This document shows positions 24,578 to 35,511 of a stretch of DNA of 64,000 nt, one piece after another. The notes beneath the pieces were generated by a model. It worked only from the letters and a program-made list of their open reading frames with translations. It was not told the DNA's origin and ran no database searches. The DNA lies in the NCBI GenBank assembly GCA_014905825.1, contig JACGCN010000011.1:682001-746000 (forward strand). Reading direction: 5' to 3'. The stretch comes from Lyophyllum atratum. Its lineage: Eukaryota > Basidiomycota > Agaricomycetes > Agaricales > Lyophyllaceae. Position 1 is the stretch's first letter, and each line of letters starts with the position of its first letter. A program made the position numbers and the translations under genes.

Positions 24578-26438
24578 ATGTCTGTTCTTAACAAAATAAC
24601 GGTAGAGAGGAACCAAAAGACCCTTCTTGAGCTTGTGGCGAAGCCTGGCAACGGTAGCTCCCCTAGGTGATAATATATTAATGATCGACGTCATTAACGC
24701 CTTGGCTCGAACAGATATATGTGCCGATTGCAAGGCGCGGAATCCACGATGGGCATCTCACAGTCTTGGAATTTTCATATGGTATTTGCTCTATCGTCTT
24801 AGCATCTGAAGCTATATTGACGTGTCGACACAGCGTAAATTGCGCCAGCATCCATCGAAAGATTGGGACACATGTCACGAAAGTGTACGGGGTTTCGATT
24901 GTTGTCTTCGCTTCTACCCTCAAGGCTCATGCTTTTGCATAGGAAGAGTCTGACCATGGATATGTGGTCGAAGGAGCAGGTCGAGGTGCGATACCTCATT
25001 TCCCATGGAACCTCGCTTCTCTAACATCGAAACCTTCAGAACATGAGATCAATGGGAAACGCGAACTCAAACGCCATACATAACCCCAACGAAGTACGGC
25101 ATCCGCCCCCGGCAAATCTTATGGATGCAGAAAGGGACAGCGAGCTTGAGCAATATATTCGGTGTGAGTGGCTATTCTAACAAACGCCGAACATGCGCAA
25201 AATCTAACCAATCTTAAGCAAAATATGAATTCAAGCGCTTTATGGACAAATCCGCCCTTGTCTCCTCGAAGCTGGGGCCCACTAGATCTGTAACGTCCGT
25301 GACTTCGAGCGGAAGCTCTCGATCGGCTTCGTCACCCCTCGCCTCGGCGCCGCCTCCGTCCGCACGGCCTTCGACGACGACACCTTCAAGCCAAATACCA
25401 CCGAAGCGTCCGTTCGCGGTTACGACACCTGTTGCTCCAACCCGGTCAGCCTCCCAGTCTTTGACAACCACCCAACCCCTGTCGCAGCAGCCGCCACAAA
25501 AGCCACCACCACAGACGAACGGTGTCGACAATCCGAAAGGCGTCTGGGCCGATTTGGTCTCCTTACAGGCACCGCCATCGAGCTCATCGCTTCCGCTCCA
25601 GTTCCAAATGACTTCGCAAACACCAATATCCGCACAGCAAGGCGCTTTTACCGGAACTATTGGCTCATATCAATCTTCGATGGGTACGGGCATTAATCCC
25701 TATCAACAACAACAACACTTGGCCTCGAATCCGTATTCCCAACAACTATACCAGACACCAGGAATGCAGACCTCACAATTCTCCTCCACGGCACCATATT
25801 CGCCCTCTACTCTCACACCGCAACAGCCGTTCTTCTCCAACCAAGCGCAGATGCCGCCCATGTCCGCGCCAGGTGCATCGGGGCAGAACAACTTCTTCCA
25901 CCCACAGCCACAACAAGGCGCGTTGCAAATACAGGTGCCGAACGCTGGCACATGCCATGTTCGCGACGGGTAATGGGCAAGGGAGCTTCATGTCCGCTCC
26001 CGCGACGCAAGGGCAGTTCTTATCCTCCAGCCCAGGGCAACAGTTCCAATCCCACAGCCCACAACCGATGATGTCGGGGACGCCGCAGTCGCAGATGCTC
26101 TCGACTACACCCCAGCCACATATGATGATGGGCCAGCCTGGCCAGTTCATGTCGCCCAGTCCGCACTTGCAGCAGCAGCCGAATCAACAACAACAACAAC
26201 CACAACGACAGATGGGAATGGGCAGTGGAGATGGCGGGCATGCAGCAGGGGCAATTCCACTCAATGCAAGGGCAAATGCAGATGCATCGCGCAGCAGCAA
26301 CATCAGCAAGGGTTCTATGGTGCCGGCGCGTCCCAGCCTCAGATGAATATGCAGCAGCAAGACCACTTCGGGGGCTACCAAGGCCAACCATACTCCGCTG
26401 GCGGGTTTGCTGGGGGCCAACAATGGGGCGCGATGTAG
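24578..26438 (+). CDS. Arf GTPase-activating protein (SMAP/AGE2-like) with Gln-rich tail
   Basis: Stimulates GTP hydrolysis on Arf GTPases in vesicle traffic. Exons 24578-24653, 24715-24781, 24834-24884, 24943-24985, 25040-25163 and 25219 onward join in phase. The Arf GAP zinc finger is complete: CADC, 16 residues, CVNC, followed by the arginine-finger block SIHRKIGTHVTKVKSLTMDMW. The N-terminus MSVLNKITVERNQKTLLELV is typical. The tail is low-complexity, rich in Gln, Pro, Ser and Met, and ends GGYQGQPYSAGGFAGGQQWGAM at 26438. In this tail the coherent text moves through three frames (breaks near 25950, 26220 and 26287) and returns to the original frame. I infer three 1-nt indels or assembly errors, not introns. 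Confidence 0.88.
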
Positions 26439-26963
26439 GCCAGTTGTTGACTGCGCTTAGACTATCATTTTTATGGGAACTTTGGGACGGACCTCAACCA
26501 TGCTATCTCCCTTTCGCTCCCTTGGGCTCGCTATCGCATAATGTACAGAAAGTTACTAATCTCCGAGCGGTATGGGTTCTGGGCCTTTGTCGTGTTGCAT
26601 ACTTCGTAGATCTGATAACGATATGACAATGGTGATTATAATGACATAGAGTAATCTAAAAACAGGTCGGAAGCGGCCACAAAGAGGTCCCGCGATCGAG
26701 AGCAATGTCGTTGACAAAGGGAACTCGGAACCCAATGGGAAGGTCAAAGCGACGGTCAAAGGGGCACGGATAGAATCGTCCACTCCGACAAAGCGGAACT
26801 ATGGCAAAGCTGCGCTTCATGGCCAAAGGTATTGTCAAAGCGGGTGACTCGCGAGAGTATATGAGTGGCAGGCGGTGGCAGAGAGCCTAGTAAATTCCAG
26901 CGCTCATTCACCCCCTTTCGCATTACGCCCAAACCCGCCACCACCCCGACGAATCGACACAAC
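26439..26963. other. Intergenic between Arf GAP and the acidic protein gene
   Basis: Contains the Arf GAP 3' UTR and the promoter of the next gene. No other coding signal was found. Confidence 0.45.
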
Positions 26964-27875
26964 ATGCTTACACGAAGCAAAGCAAGAGCGCTCGCCAACC
27001 AGGGCACCGTTGTGACGGTATCACCTTCCAAGACAGGGGAAGGCACCCACACGAGGTGGCAGTACCCAGAAGGCCACACCTTACCAGCCGCCAACCTAAC
27101 CAGATCGGACTCACTGTTCTCTGGACCGCTCTCCCCACTCTCCAGCTTCTCATCCTCATCATCGTCTTCGTCTTCATTCTCCGCATCTCCCGACACCTCT
27201 TTCGACGCTCCAGCCCCAGCGCCTGCAATCCCAGTAACCCCCCAGCGCGCCAACAGACCCCCCGTCACACCCCCACGCCTCCAACCCAAGAAACTCCAGC
27301 GCAGCCCAGGGAACTGCGTCTGGATCGAGAACAATGGATACACCCGCGTCGTCCTTGTCAAAGAGTCCTTCACGCCCGAGGCAGTCAACATGCGCGAGAG
27401 CATAATTCAGATCCAGATCGACAAGATCGCAGAGCGGGAGATGGAGATCCTGATGAAGCAACGAGATTTGATCCAGGAGGCAGAGGAGATGGAGGACTCG
27501 GACGATGGGTCCGTCGAAGAGGATTCTGAGATGGACTGTGATAGCGAGGGCTCGTCGGAGGGTCGGCTTAGCGAGGAGTCCAGCGACGCGGAGGGACGGT
27601 ATGCGTCCCCAGAGATGTCCTACGTCCGCGGGGATACAATGGAGGCGGAGGAGAGGGATAGTCTTCCCCCCATGGTCGCTCCTTCAAGACGGCTCCGGCG
27701 GCTGGGACCCACTGGGACAGAGCTCATCGATCCCAGGACTTTTCACGCCGACGAGTTCGAACCAAGGCTCGAACGCGGTCTACCCGGAGGCGTGGACGCA
27801 CGCGCTTCGGGGACAGCCTACAGAACAATTCATCAGATAACCGTCACCACCATATTGACATGCACGCCCAGTTAA
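26964..27875 (+). CDS. Low-complexity acidic protein, function unknown
   Basis: Intronless frame of 303 aa from the ATG at 26964 (MLTRSKARALANQGTVV). An in-frame ATG at 26865 would add 33 residues. The protein is Ser/Pro-rich with a poly-Ser run ([14 protein letters not shown]) and contains one better-ordered segment, NCVWIENNGYTRVVLVKESF, then a helical stretch INKIAEREMEILMKQR-like in character (27400-27470). A strongly acidic region (EEMEDSDDGSVEEDSEMDCDSE) follows. No domain is recognised. Uninterrupted length and normal codon use argue for a real gene; nuclear location is a guess from composition. Confidence 0.6.
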   Translation: MLTRSKARALANQGTVVTVSPSKTGEGTHTRWQYPEGHTLPAANLTRSDSLFSGPLSPLSSFSSSSSSSSSFSASPDTSFDAPAPAPAIPVTPQRANRPPVTPPRLQPKKLQRSPGNCVWIENNGYTRVVLVKESFTPEAVNMRESIIQIQIDKIAEREMEILMKQRDLIQEAEEMEDSDDGSVEEDSEMDCDSEGSSEGRLSEESSDAEGRYASPEMSYVRGDTMEAEERDSLPPMVAPSRRLRRLGPTGTELIDPRTFHADEFEPRLERGLPGGVDARASGTAYRTIHQITVTTILTCTPS

Positions 27876-28353
27876 CGACTTGACGACTTACGACTAATTC
27901 CATGAAACCAATGCCTTCGCCTCCTGAATATGCCTCGGTCGTGACGCCGCCTATGCCTCCTATGCCTTATGCCCTTCCTATCGTTCCACTTGTTTTCTTA
28001 TATATTGAACGTTGTTGTACCTCTACCTTTTCTGTAATTTACCCTGTATCAGCGTAATTTCATATTCGATTATTCTCAAACTCACCTCGCAGGCAGTCGT
28101 GGGCATCGAAGCGACGCCGACAGACATGAGAAATGCTTGGTACTTGATCCACGAATCCACGCTCAAGGGTCGTGGCAAGGTCGTGGTGGTTGTCAGACGG
28201 AAAGTGAGCGGGTGATCCGAAATCCCCCTGCGCCCTGGTCAGCAGACCATGGACAACCATGGCAACATTGACCGCCAATCTGATCACAAATAGTGCAGCA
28301 TTTTCTCAGAGGTTCTTTTATGCCCTTCGTCCCGCCGTTCCTATAGGTTGATC
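27876..28353. other. Intergenic upstream of the membrane glycoprotein gene
   Basis: 478 bp with no supported gene. Repeated cctatgcct motifs occur near 27950-27970. Confidence 0.45.
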
Positions 28354-29998
28354 ATGCGAGGTGAGTGAACCAACTCAACACCATTGGTAATTTCTCAGTA
28401 TCGTATCCTCCAGCCCCGAGAGGCTTATGCCTCCTGGTGTCTATATTAGCCACTTTCCATGAAACGCTGGCCGGTAAGTTCAACTCTTATGTACTTGTGA
28501 AAAATTGATTCGATGTTTAATGGTTGTAGATTCCACTCCTTCTAACTTTCACATTCACAAGACCCCGATTGCTCGCCACGACTCATCTCAGGCCTTCGCA
28601 AAGCGCCAGGCTACAGATTTTGGGACCCTCACGACCGCTTTCCGATCTGCGATTTGGATTTGGACCGCAGATGCAAACCCGCTCACGTTCAACTCACCAC
28701 CAGGAGATCGCCTCTTCCGAAAGACATATGTCCCTCCCGTCGGAAAGCTTGCAGTCTTGGCCGAAGTCCTCATAACTGTCGACAACAGATTCTCCTTCTT
28801 CGTCAATGGGGCGTTGGTAGGTGTTTCTCCTCCCACCAACCCCGACTCCTGGGAAAGCGCTCAAGGCTACCGGATGGCGCTTAATCCAGGCCCGACGGTT
28901 TTTGCACTTCGCGGAACAAATATGCCTGATGCTGGCACGGTGGCGAATCCCGCTGCCGTGCTCGTGGCTATTCGTATAACCCACTCCGACGCGACGCAGG
29001 TCTTGATTATGTCCGACGGAACGTGGCGTTCTAACATTCTGCCCGTTGCGAATTTCGAACTGCCTGAGACAGACGATTCGCAGTGGGCTAGCGCCACTGC
29101 ACTCGCGCGGTTCGGCAATGGACCTTGGGGCATTAGGGTAGCTCTGCCAAACGCATTAGTCACAGTGACTCTACCTCCACCAAGCACATCGTCCGTCCCT
29201 CCGACTTCAACCATATCTTCCACAACTTCTTCCGCGCTCCCAAGTTCCACGTCATCTATACCCACCACTTCAGCTCCCCCTAGGACCTCCTCCACAGTAA
29301 CAGTAACGCGAACCTCATTGGATGGAGATGCCACCGGCCCTGCGGCCTCTCCCGGCTCCAACACGAAAGATAAAGACAACCGCGCAGTCCTCATCGGCGC
29401 CATCCTCGGCGGCATGATCGGCTTCCTCATTCTCCTTACCATCGTTCTCGTCTTATGGAGACGCAGGAAACAGGCATCTGACGTCGCAGCTGCAGACTTC
29501 AAAACATGGGAGCCGGCACCGCACATCTCCCACGAGCCGTTCTCAGACCAGAACTCATACAATAGCGAACCCAAATACGGCCAGCCTGCGCAGGCTCCGT
29601 ATCGATATCCTCCACCGTCGGCCGTAGTATCGGCGCACTCCAGCCCCGCACCTCAGCCTGATTACCACCCACAGTATAATAATAATGGGTACGGTGGTAC
29701 TGGATACAGCGGTAATGGGTACAGTGGTAACGGGTACAGTGGTGATGGGTACCGTGGTAGCGGGTACGGCGGCAGTGGATATGCTGGCAATATGTACACC
29801 GATACAGCTGGTGGTGGTGCTCAAGGCAATCCAGCGTACGGCAGCACCGCGCAGCTCGTCCCAGCCCCCGCGCAGAATAGGAGCAACAGTGTTCCGCCCA
29901 TGTTGACTCCAGGGTCTGCGGCACCAGCTTATTATTCATCTTCCGCCGTCGAGACGAGACCGCTGGCAAACCCACACGACAACAGGTACTATCGGTAG
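28354..29998 (+). CDS. Single-pass membrane glycoprotein with Gly-Tyr repeat tail
   Basis: Three exons join in phase: a 7-nt first coding exon 28354-28360, then 28399-28473 and 28530-29998, giving 516 aa. The join creates a good signal peptide (MRVSYPPAPRGLCLLVSILATFHETLA). The ectodomain has a galactose-binding-like beta pattern (SAIWIWTADANPLTF, RLFRKTYVPPVGKLAVLAEVLITVDNRFSFFVNG, MSDGTWRSN). A Ser/Thr-rich stalk (about residues 245-310) suits O-glycosylation. One membrane helix (AVLIGAILGGMIGFLILLTIVLVLW) is followed by RRRK. The tail carries about seven GYxG repeats (GYSGNGYSGNGYSGDGY). This type is common in mushrooms as a presumed wall sensor or adhesin; function is unproven. Confidence 0.82.
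29688..29790 (+). repeat. 15-bp minisatellite inside the membrane-protein tail
   Basis: About seven copies of a 15-bp unit related to gggtacagtggtaat encode GYxGx repeats in frame. The unit length is a multiple of three, so copy changes keep the protein open. Confidence 0.75.
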
Positions 29999-31472
29999 AT
30001 CTTGCTATTTATTTTGGTACAAGACTCATCTCTCTGTATGTACTCGAGCATTATTTATTTAGGGTATCGAGCAATGAACAGTGTTGTATAGGCTTAAGAA
30101 TGCGTCGAAGTTGATACCGGTGCTCGTCGGTGACCCTGTGCAGGCGAAGCGCGCAAGCGATGTGCTACTTTAGAAATATGGGAAATACGTGCAGGCGATT
30201 AAGTCAGTCGCCCCTGGTCTTGTGTTTCACGCTCGGTGTCTATATGGAGCTGACGCTTAGTATCTGCCAGATACTAAGCGTCACAGTGTATTTAGCTTTC
30301 CAACGGTGGCGCAAGGCACCGAGCGGCTATGGATCAGCTCCTCCGCTCGGCATCAGCCTTACCATGAAGAACACCTCGTCGCTGCCCTAGAAGACGTGTG
30401 GACTGAGCTTCGTCTGAATCGTGTGGACGATTGGGAAGCGAAGGGCGCAAGGGCGGGTGTTAGTTCAAAAACGGAAGGGAGGAGCCATGAAAACATTTGG
30501 AGTGAGCAACAACTCGGTGTTCACGACACAATATGAGCTCCTATTGAAAAAAGGTACGACTCGTAGTTCTGGAAATCATGGGACGCTTTCATCTCCTCGT
30601 AGACGCCTTATAGAATTCTAACTCCTAAGGACATACCTTTTTGGTGAAATCCATTATACCACATAGAATGTTGGATTATAAGGTTGTAGAGGACGTAGTT
30701 TATAGAGCATGGTACATAGTGATAGTGATAGTGATATTACCCACGAGCGGTCCCGAAAAGGAACATGTGGGGGTTCCGTGCTACGTACATGCATCAATGT
30801 ACGTTACGGGCGCAAACCAACCATTGCCGCTATGATATACGGGATCGCACGGGTTAGTTAAGCTACGCGATTTTCACTGAAGCAGTTGTGAATGTTGGAT
30901 ACCCTGTAGCACCGAAGAATTGGGAAGGCGGGAAGGATGCGGGAGAAATACGGGACGTGAGCGAGGGTAACAGCCAGTAGCTGTTGAGTGTGGTGTGCAG
31001 ATAGTTACGTCACAGATGTATCAATGGAGAGCAGTCCCCGGCCAATGTGGCAGGATAGTGCGGGTAAAACCCAGTAGGAGTCCGATAGCAGTTCTCTGCA
31101 TGCCGAACATAACTCCCCGACGTCCAGGACCGTTTACATATAATATGCTGTTTCCAACTAGATGTGCCAGCGGTATATACGGGACTCGTTGTACGTGAAC
31201 GAAACAGAAGGCGGAGAGGGCCTTCTCAGGCTTAGATTCTTTTACATTTGTATTTCCCTCGTCGCGTCCAAGGGCGTAATGTTGGTTTCTCGAACTTTGT
31301 ATCGGCACTTAAGTTGCTGCAGGCGTCTTACCTGTTGTGGCGACCAATTTTTTAGGAGATATCTCGAAATAATGGTCTGAATACATAGAAGAAATTGACC
31401 GTAAGAGTTTGTTTGGAACCAAACCAGCCTACACATTCTTGCGACATAATATACAGTCCCATTTTATGTTTG
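29999..31472. other. Gene-free stretch between the glycoprotein and peroxin genes
   Basis: About 1.5 kb. It holds a perfect 15-bp-arm hairpin (listed separately) and a short tagtga triplication near 30716-30735. The open frames in it are short and lack domain content. Confidence 0.5.
30251..30283. repeat. Perfect inverted repeat, 15-bp arms, 3-nt loop
   Basis: TGACGCTTAGTATCT (30251-30265), loop gcc, AGATACTAAGCGTCA (30269-30283). The arms are exact reverse complements. It lies about 250 bp beyond the glycoprotein stop and over 1 kb from any other gene. Confidence 0.8.
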
Positions 31473-32160
31473 TCAAGTCGTAGACGCTGCGAGCTCCCAA
31501 GGTTTCTTTCGCGCAGGCGAGACAGATTGGCTAGGGGGAGCATCCTATTTATAGCAGACAAATTAGTCTACATATCCCAAGAATCCAAGAGTAAACAGAC
31601 TTACATTCAATAGTTCAGGTATGACCTTATTATTTGGGATCTGATCTATTCTCCCGGACTCGATCAACTCCTGCAACTCGGTAAGTGTGAGGATACGCGT
31701 TTCGTCACTATTGATTATGGGTTGCTCTGGTGGATTCGGCGGAGCATTAAGTTCTTCTTCTGTTCGTGTCCCGCGGAGAGCGTATTCGTAGTTGCGAGCC
31801 TCATCCATCGAGAGGGAGTTGCCAGTCACACTTTAGGTCGAAGAATCAGCACGCGATGGTGCGAGGAAGTTAACGATGGACTCACCGATTGAAATAGAAG
31901 ACGCGCGTGCGGCGCAATATCTCATCATGTGCCTCCGGCGTAGGATTACCTTCTAACGCTCCCCCAGCTATCAGGCTCGCGAGACCTTGCTTGACGAGAT
32001 CAAAGATATCAAGTCCTTCGTTAAGTCAAAGGAACGACATGCAGCGCACCTGATAGGTTTCGTCTGAGGCAAAAGAATAGTTTGCATAACTTTCCAGCTG
32101 GCTAATAGTAGGAAACGCGGCGGCGCTGGGACTAGTAGTTGCTTCCCCTGTTTGCTCCAT
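31473..32160 (-). CDS. PEX14-like / KPWE-domain peroxisomal protein
   Basis: Four exons close in phase: 32050-32160, 31886-31989, 31605-31830 and 31473-31544, giving 170 aa. The N-terminal part (FPTISQLESYANYSFASDETYQQGLASLIAGGALEGNPTPEAHDEILRRTRVFYFNR, read in pieces) matches my memory of a PEX14-like helical domain of fungal proteins. The middle LTELQELIESGRIDQIP and the C-terminal RKKPWE are the hallmark of the KPWE domain, which occurs in peroxisome-import cofactors (PEX39-type). The last exon would be missed without the motif; its splice sites are canonical. A LINE fragment begins within about 70 bp of the start codon, so the native promoter has been displaced or cut short. Confidence 0.82.
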
Positions 32161-33630
32161 GATGGACGATGGGAAGACGTCGGACTTCGGATATCACATG
32201 TCCGTCTCGACCTCCGTCGCGACGTTGATGCAGTTGACAATGTCTTCATCTTGAGGTGCGCCATTGAGCGAGCTCGTGAACAAGGTGTTTCCCTGTATGT
32301 TGTCTTTGCGGATATCAGCAATGCTTTCCCATCTACTGAGCAAGCCACACTATGGCTGAAAATGCGCAAAATGGGTGCAAATGGACACATATTTGACTGG
32401 TTGCGTATGTTGTACCAGAAAATGTCGTATGTTGTCAAACACCGGTCAGAACTGTCTCCCGCATTTCTTGCGACAATTGGCATTCTGATTGGCGACAACT
32501 CCTCTCCTATACTATGGACCCTATACATGGCTGATTTTCATCTGGACCCTGACTCGGATGACATACTGCTAGCAGGAACATTCATAACAAACCTGGAGCA
32601 GGCCGATGACATTATCCTCATATCGACAAGTCCTGAGGGTGCACAGAAAAAGATGAATGCGCTTTGGCTATGGTGTAGCCTGAACTTCATGCTACTTAGT
32701 GCAATTAAATCCTTCTTCATGATCTTTGGTCCTATCCCCCGAATCCTGCCTACTCTCATGTTTGGTGACAATCCCATTAAACTGAAAACGGAGGAAACCT
32801 ATGTGGGTATAACGTTACAATCTACCCAGCGCAATATTTTTGCAAAACATTACAAGAATAAGGCAAGCAAAGCTCGAACAGTTGGTAACACTGTCCTTGG
32901 TATGGAGTCCATAATAGGTACTCTTCCCCCTTGGGAGGCTAAAAAGCTCTATATGGCCCAAATTGACCCACACTTGATTCATGCATATGAGATTGCTCTC
33001 GATGTGGATCCTCCCCTTCTTAAGAAGCTTGCTGATGTCCAAATCTCATTTCTACGACGAATTCTGGGTCTACACAAAAGGTCGATGCTTATACCACTGT
33101 TCACGGAGACATCTCTCGTACCACTGCGATTTCGGAGGATTATCCTTGGGTATCTACGCTATCTGTCAAGTTTATCCATGGAACGATTGGCCAAAAAGGC
33201 TTTCCTCGATTCTGTGGCTCTTGCTAAAGACAATAAGGCGTCATGGGCAATGGATTTGCAATATGTTTTGCATAACCTACCATTCCGTGTCCCACTCCCT
33301 GACTTGGAAACTATCACTCCTCTACAAGTCAATGAGGTGATAAAAGTATTCCAAAGTAATATGGAGGGCTACCTACAAAATGAGCTTGAATCCTCTCCAA
33401 AATTGTATCTTCTGCACAACAGACTGGAACCACAGAAAGATAGTCACCCCGTGCAAAAAACACTTCATTTCAGACATTATCTGAGTATACCAATCAATGA
33501 GCACAGAAAAGCACTGACAAGGCTACTGCTTTCCTCTCATGCCTTAGCTATTGAGCGGCTGAGATGGTCTGAGCACCGCCGACCTCGAGTTATGCGAAAC
33601 TGGAGACTTTGCCGTTTTTGTAAAGTTGCC

Positions 33631-35256
33631 ATTAGGGTATTACACAGTAGCGGATTTGAGGCGGATTTGGGCCGGGTTTCGAGTTGGGTTTGAGTCGAAT
33701 CGAGCGCGAAAACCGTTCAACTTTGATCACAAAAAGCTGAAATCTGGTTTTCGGCGGCGCGGCACACTCAGCGGACCTCGAATTGCATAAGCACTCACAT
33801 GATCCTTGGCCTCCTCAGTAACTAAGTTGAAGATGCCTGTATAACATCCGGGGGGTCAACCACTAAGGTCTAAATCGTGTATTAAACAAATTCACATACC
33901 ATTGGGGTGCTCTAGATGTAAAAATTTGGAGCACAGCATTTGTGGAAGTCGAGCAATGCAGCATACCCTGTCCTGAGGTGGGAGTAAACATATGTAAACA
34001 ACGCGTCGAGAAATCGGATAACGCGCGTAACTTGGGTATAATCCTCCCTACTTATCATATCCTTGCCCACCATGCCTCGCGCGACGCGACGAGCGGCTTG
34101 GACACGGTCATTCTACACGCAACAACAACAAAGTTGTTTACAACTCCGACACACCCGCCGATCGGTGCCGGGCAAATCCAGCTGAAATCAGTCGCGAAAT
34201 CAGTGACCCCAAAGTAGTGTTGTTCCGGTGCAGTGCGGTGCGGTTCGGTGCGTCTGCACCGAATCAGTCAACGGTGCGAGTTGACATCGGTGTCACACCG
34301 ATGACACCGGTGCGACTCGAAAGATTCCTTCCACGCTCCGGAGCCAATTGAAATGCTCCGATCAAGATTAGATGCCTGGATGGCATGACCTTGTGTTTTA
34401 TCTTTAGGTGGACTCTTGTGTATTGGTCTCGAGTATACTATTATCATGGTTCAGACTTTACAAGATGATACTTTGGGAATCCTTGTATAATTCAAGGACA
34501 GTCCTACTACTTACTGGTACAGAATAGATAGTTTTGGGGAACATTGTTGGTTGGGATTCAGAAATGCTATCTATACAACGTCAATCTCAACAATTAGAAA
34601 AATGTCGTAAGCTCGGAGGGAATGATGAAGGTCAAGGCGCACAGCAAAAGATATCTATCTTCGAGAAGCCGGCGGTGTAAATTCCAACGTCAAAAAGCAG
34701 GTATGGGTGGGGAGGTTTGATCCGGGCATTCCTGGGATGAGTTGGGGAAACGACGTGAATGGAAAGCTATGTATACCTTTGGGAGCTTTGGGACGAATCG
34801 GCGGGTATTCTGAGCATATCGAGGCAATGTAAATCGTGATGGTCACTTATAAATTATCGTGCCGTCTTGGAGGACGGCGGCCACGAGCTTCAGTATTCCA
34901 CAGAAAGTCCGATTGGGATGAAAAAAATAGTAGTTCCACGAGTGCTTGTTGAGATTAAAGCAAATGTGAGGAGCTCGAGGAAACATAATGACGATGCCAG
35001 AAGATCGGCGGATGGGAAAATCTTTGGCAGATGGGAAAATTGGGAGCGGTGTTCACCGGTGTGAGGCGGTGTGGCCCCGAACCGACCTGTTGCAACGGGG
35101 CACATTTTTCGGTGTCGATTCGAACGGTTTCCGGTGCCAACTCGAACCGTTCACAACACTACCCCAAAGCCCTGGTTTTCGAGGTTGAGGGTCTCAAATC
35201 CGACTCGAAAACCGGCCCAAATCCGGCCCAAATCCGCTACTGTGTAATACCCTATT
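33631..35256. mobile_element. TIR DNA element inserted in the LINE zinc knuckle (outer element)
   Basis: Element 33634-35253 (1,620 bp including a nested insertion, about 665 bp without it). Terminal inverted repeats start AGGGTATTACACAGTAGCGG on both sides and stay similar for about 60 bp (cggatttgggccgg motifs). The target duplication is ATT at 33631-33633 and 35254-35256. No transposase frame is present, so it is non-autonomous. A 3-bp duplication points toward PIF/Harbinger-like or CACTA-like enzymes, but I cannot decide. Confidence 0.88.
34207..35169. mobile_element. hAT-like non-autonomous element nested in the outer element
   Basis: Element 34215-35161 (947 bp) flanked by an exact 8-bp duplication CCCCAAAG (34207-34214 and 35162-35169), the hallmark size of hAT insertions. 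Terminal inverted repeats are TAGTGTTGT (9 bp), fitting the hAT end rule (pyrimidine-A-purine-N-G). The subterminal regions are rich in cggtgc/cggtgt motifs in both orientations, likely transposase binding sites. No transposase frame is visible. Confidence 0.85.
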
Positions 35257-35511
35257 GAAAGCCCTGAACATGCTCTATTGGAGTGCACTGGCTCTAACGA
35301 GCTATCTGCCCTCCGTGACGAATTCTTGGCGAAAATTTACACAGATGCCCCGCATATGCCACGCCGTCCCATGATCTCCTCAATTGATCTGCTTAAAAGG
35401 ATCCTACATGAGAGATCAACTGTCAGGCTGCTCGCGAAATTCACACATGAAGTGTTGGCACTCTATGAGTCTATCCCAATATATATTTCAGATCTTGCTG
35501 TCTATGAGTGA

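Larger units (their letters stand above)
32220..35511 (+). pseudogene. LINE reverse transcriptase ORF, C-terminal part, split by a 1,620-bp insertion
   Basis: The frame is open from 32152 to the insertion at 33634 and resumes at 35257-35511. The polymerase motifs are readable: LYVVFADISNAFPS (first catalytic Asp), ILIGDNSSPILWTLYMADF and EQADDIIL (second and third Asp, with ADD instead of the common YADD). After these come FMIFG and a thumb-like region. The end of the protein is a zinc knuckle CRFCK...ESPEHALLEC of CX2C-H-X4-C type. The insertion sits between the two halves of this knuckle. Removing it together with one copy of its 3-bp duplication restores the frame exactly. The N-terminal endonuclease part is missing, so the copy is dead. 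Confidence 0.88.

Noticed and set aside
24627..24942. Two overlapping plus-strand frames at the Arf GAP start
   Set aside because: They read through the introns of the Arf GAP gene; the spliced product has the complete zinc finger.
32000..32049. GLDIFDLVK-like text between the first two peroxin exons
   Set aside because: It lies inside the 60-bp intron 31990-32049; using it needs a 34-nt intron and breaks phase, while the longer intron closes phase.
31971..32528. 185-aa minus-strand frame over the LINE and peroxin start
   Set aside because: Antisense of the reverse transcriptase with no conserved content.
33942..34217. 91-aa frame inside the outer TIR element as a possible transposase
   Set aside because: Too short, no DDE or zinc motif, and it crosses the nested insertion border.
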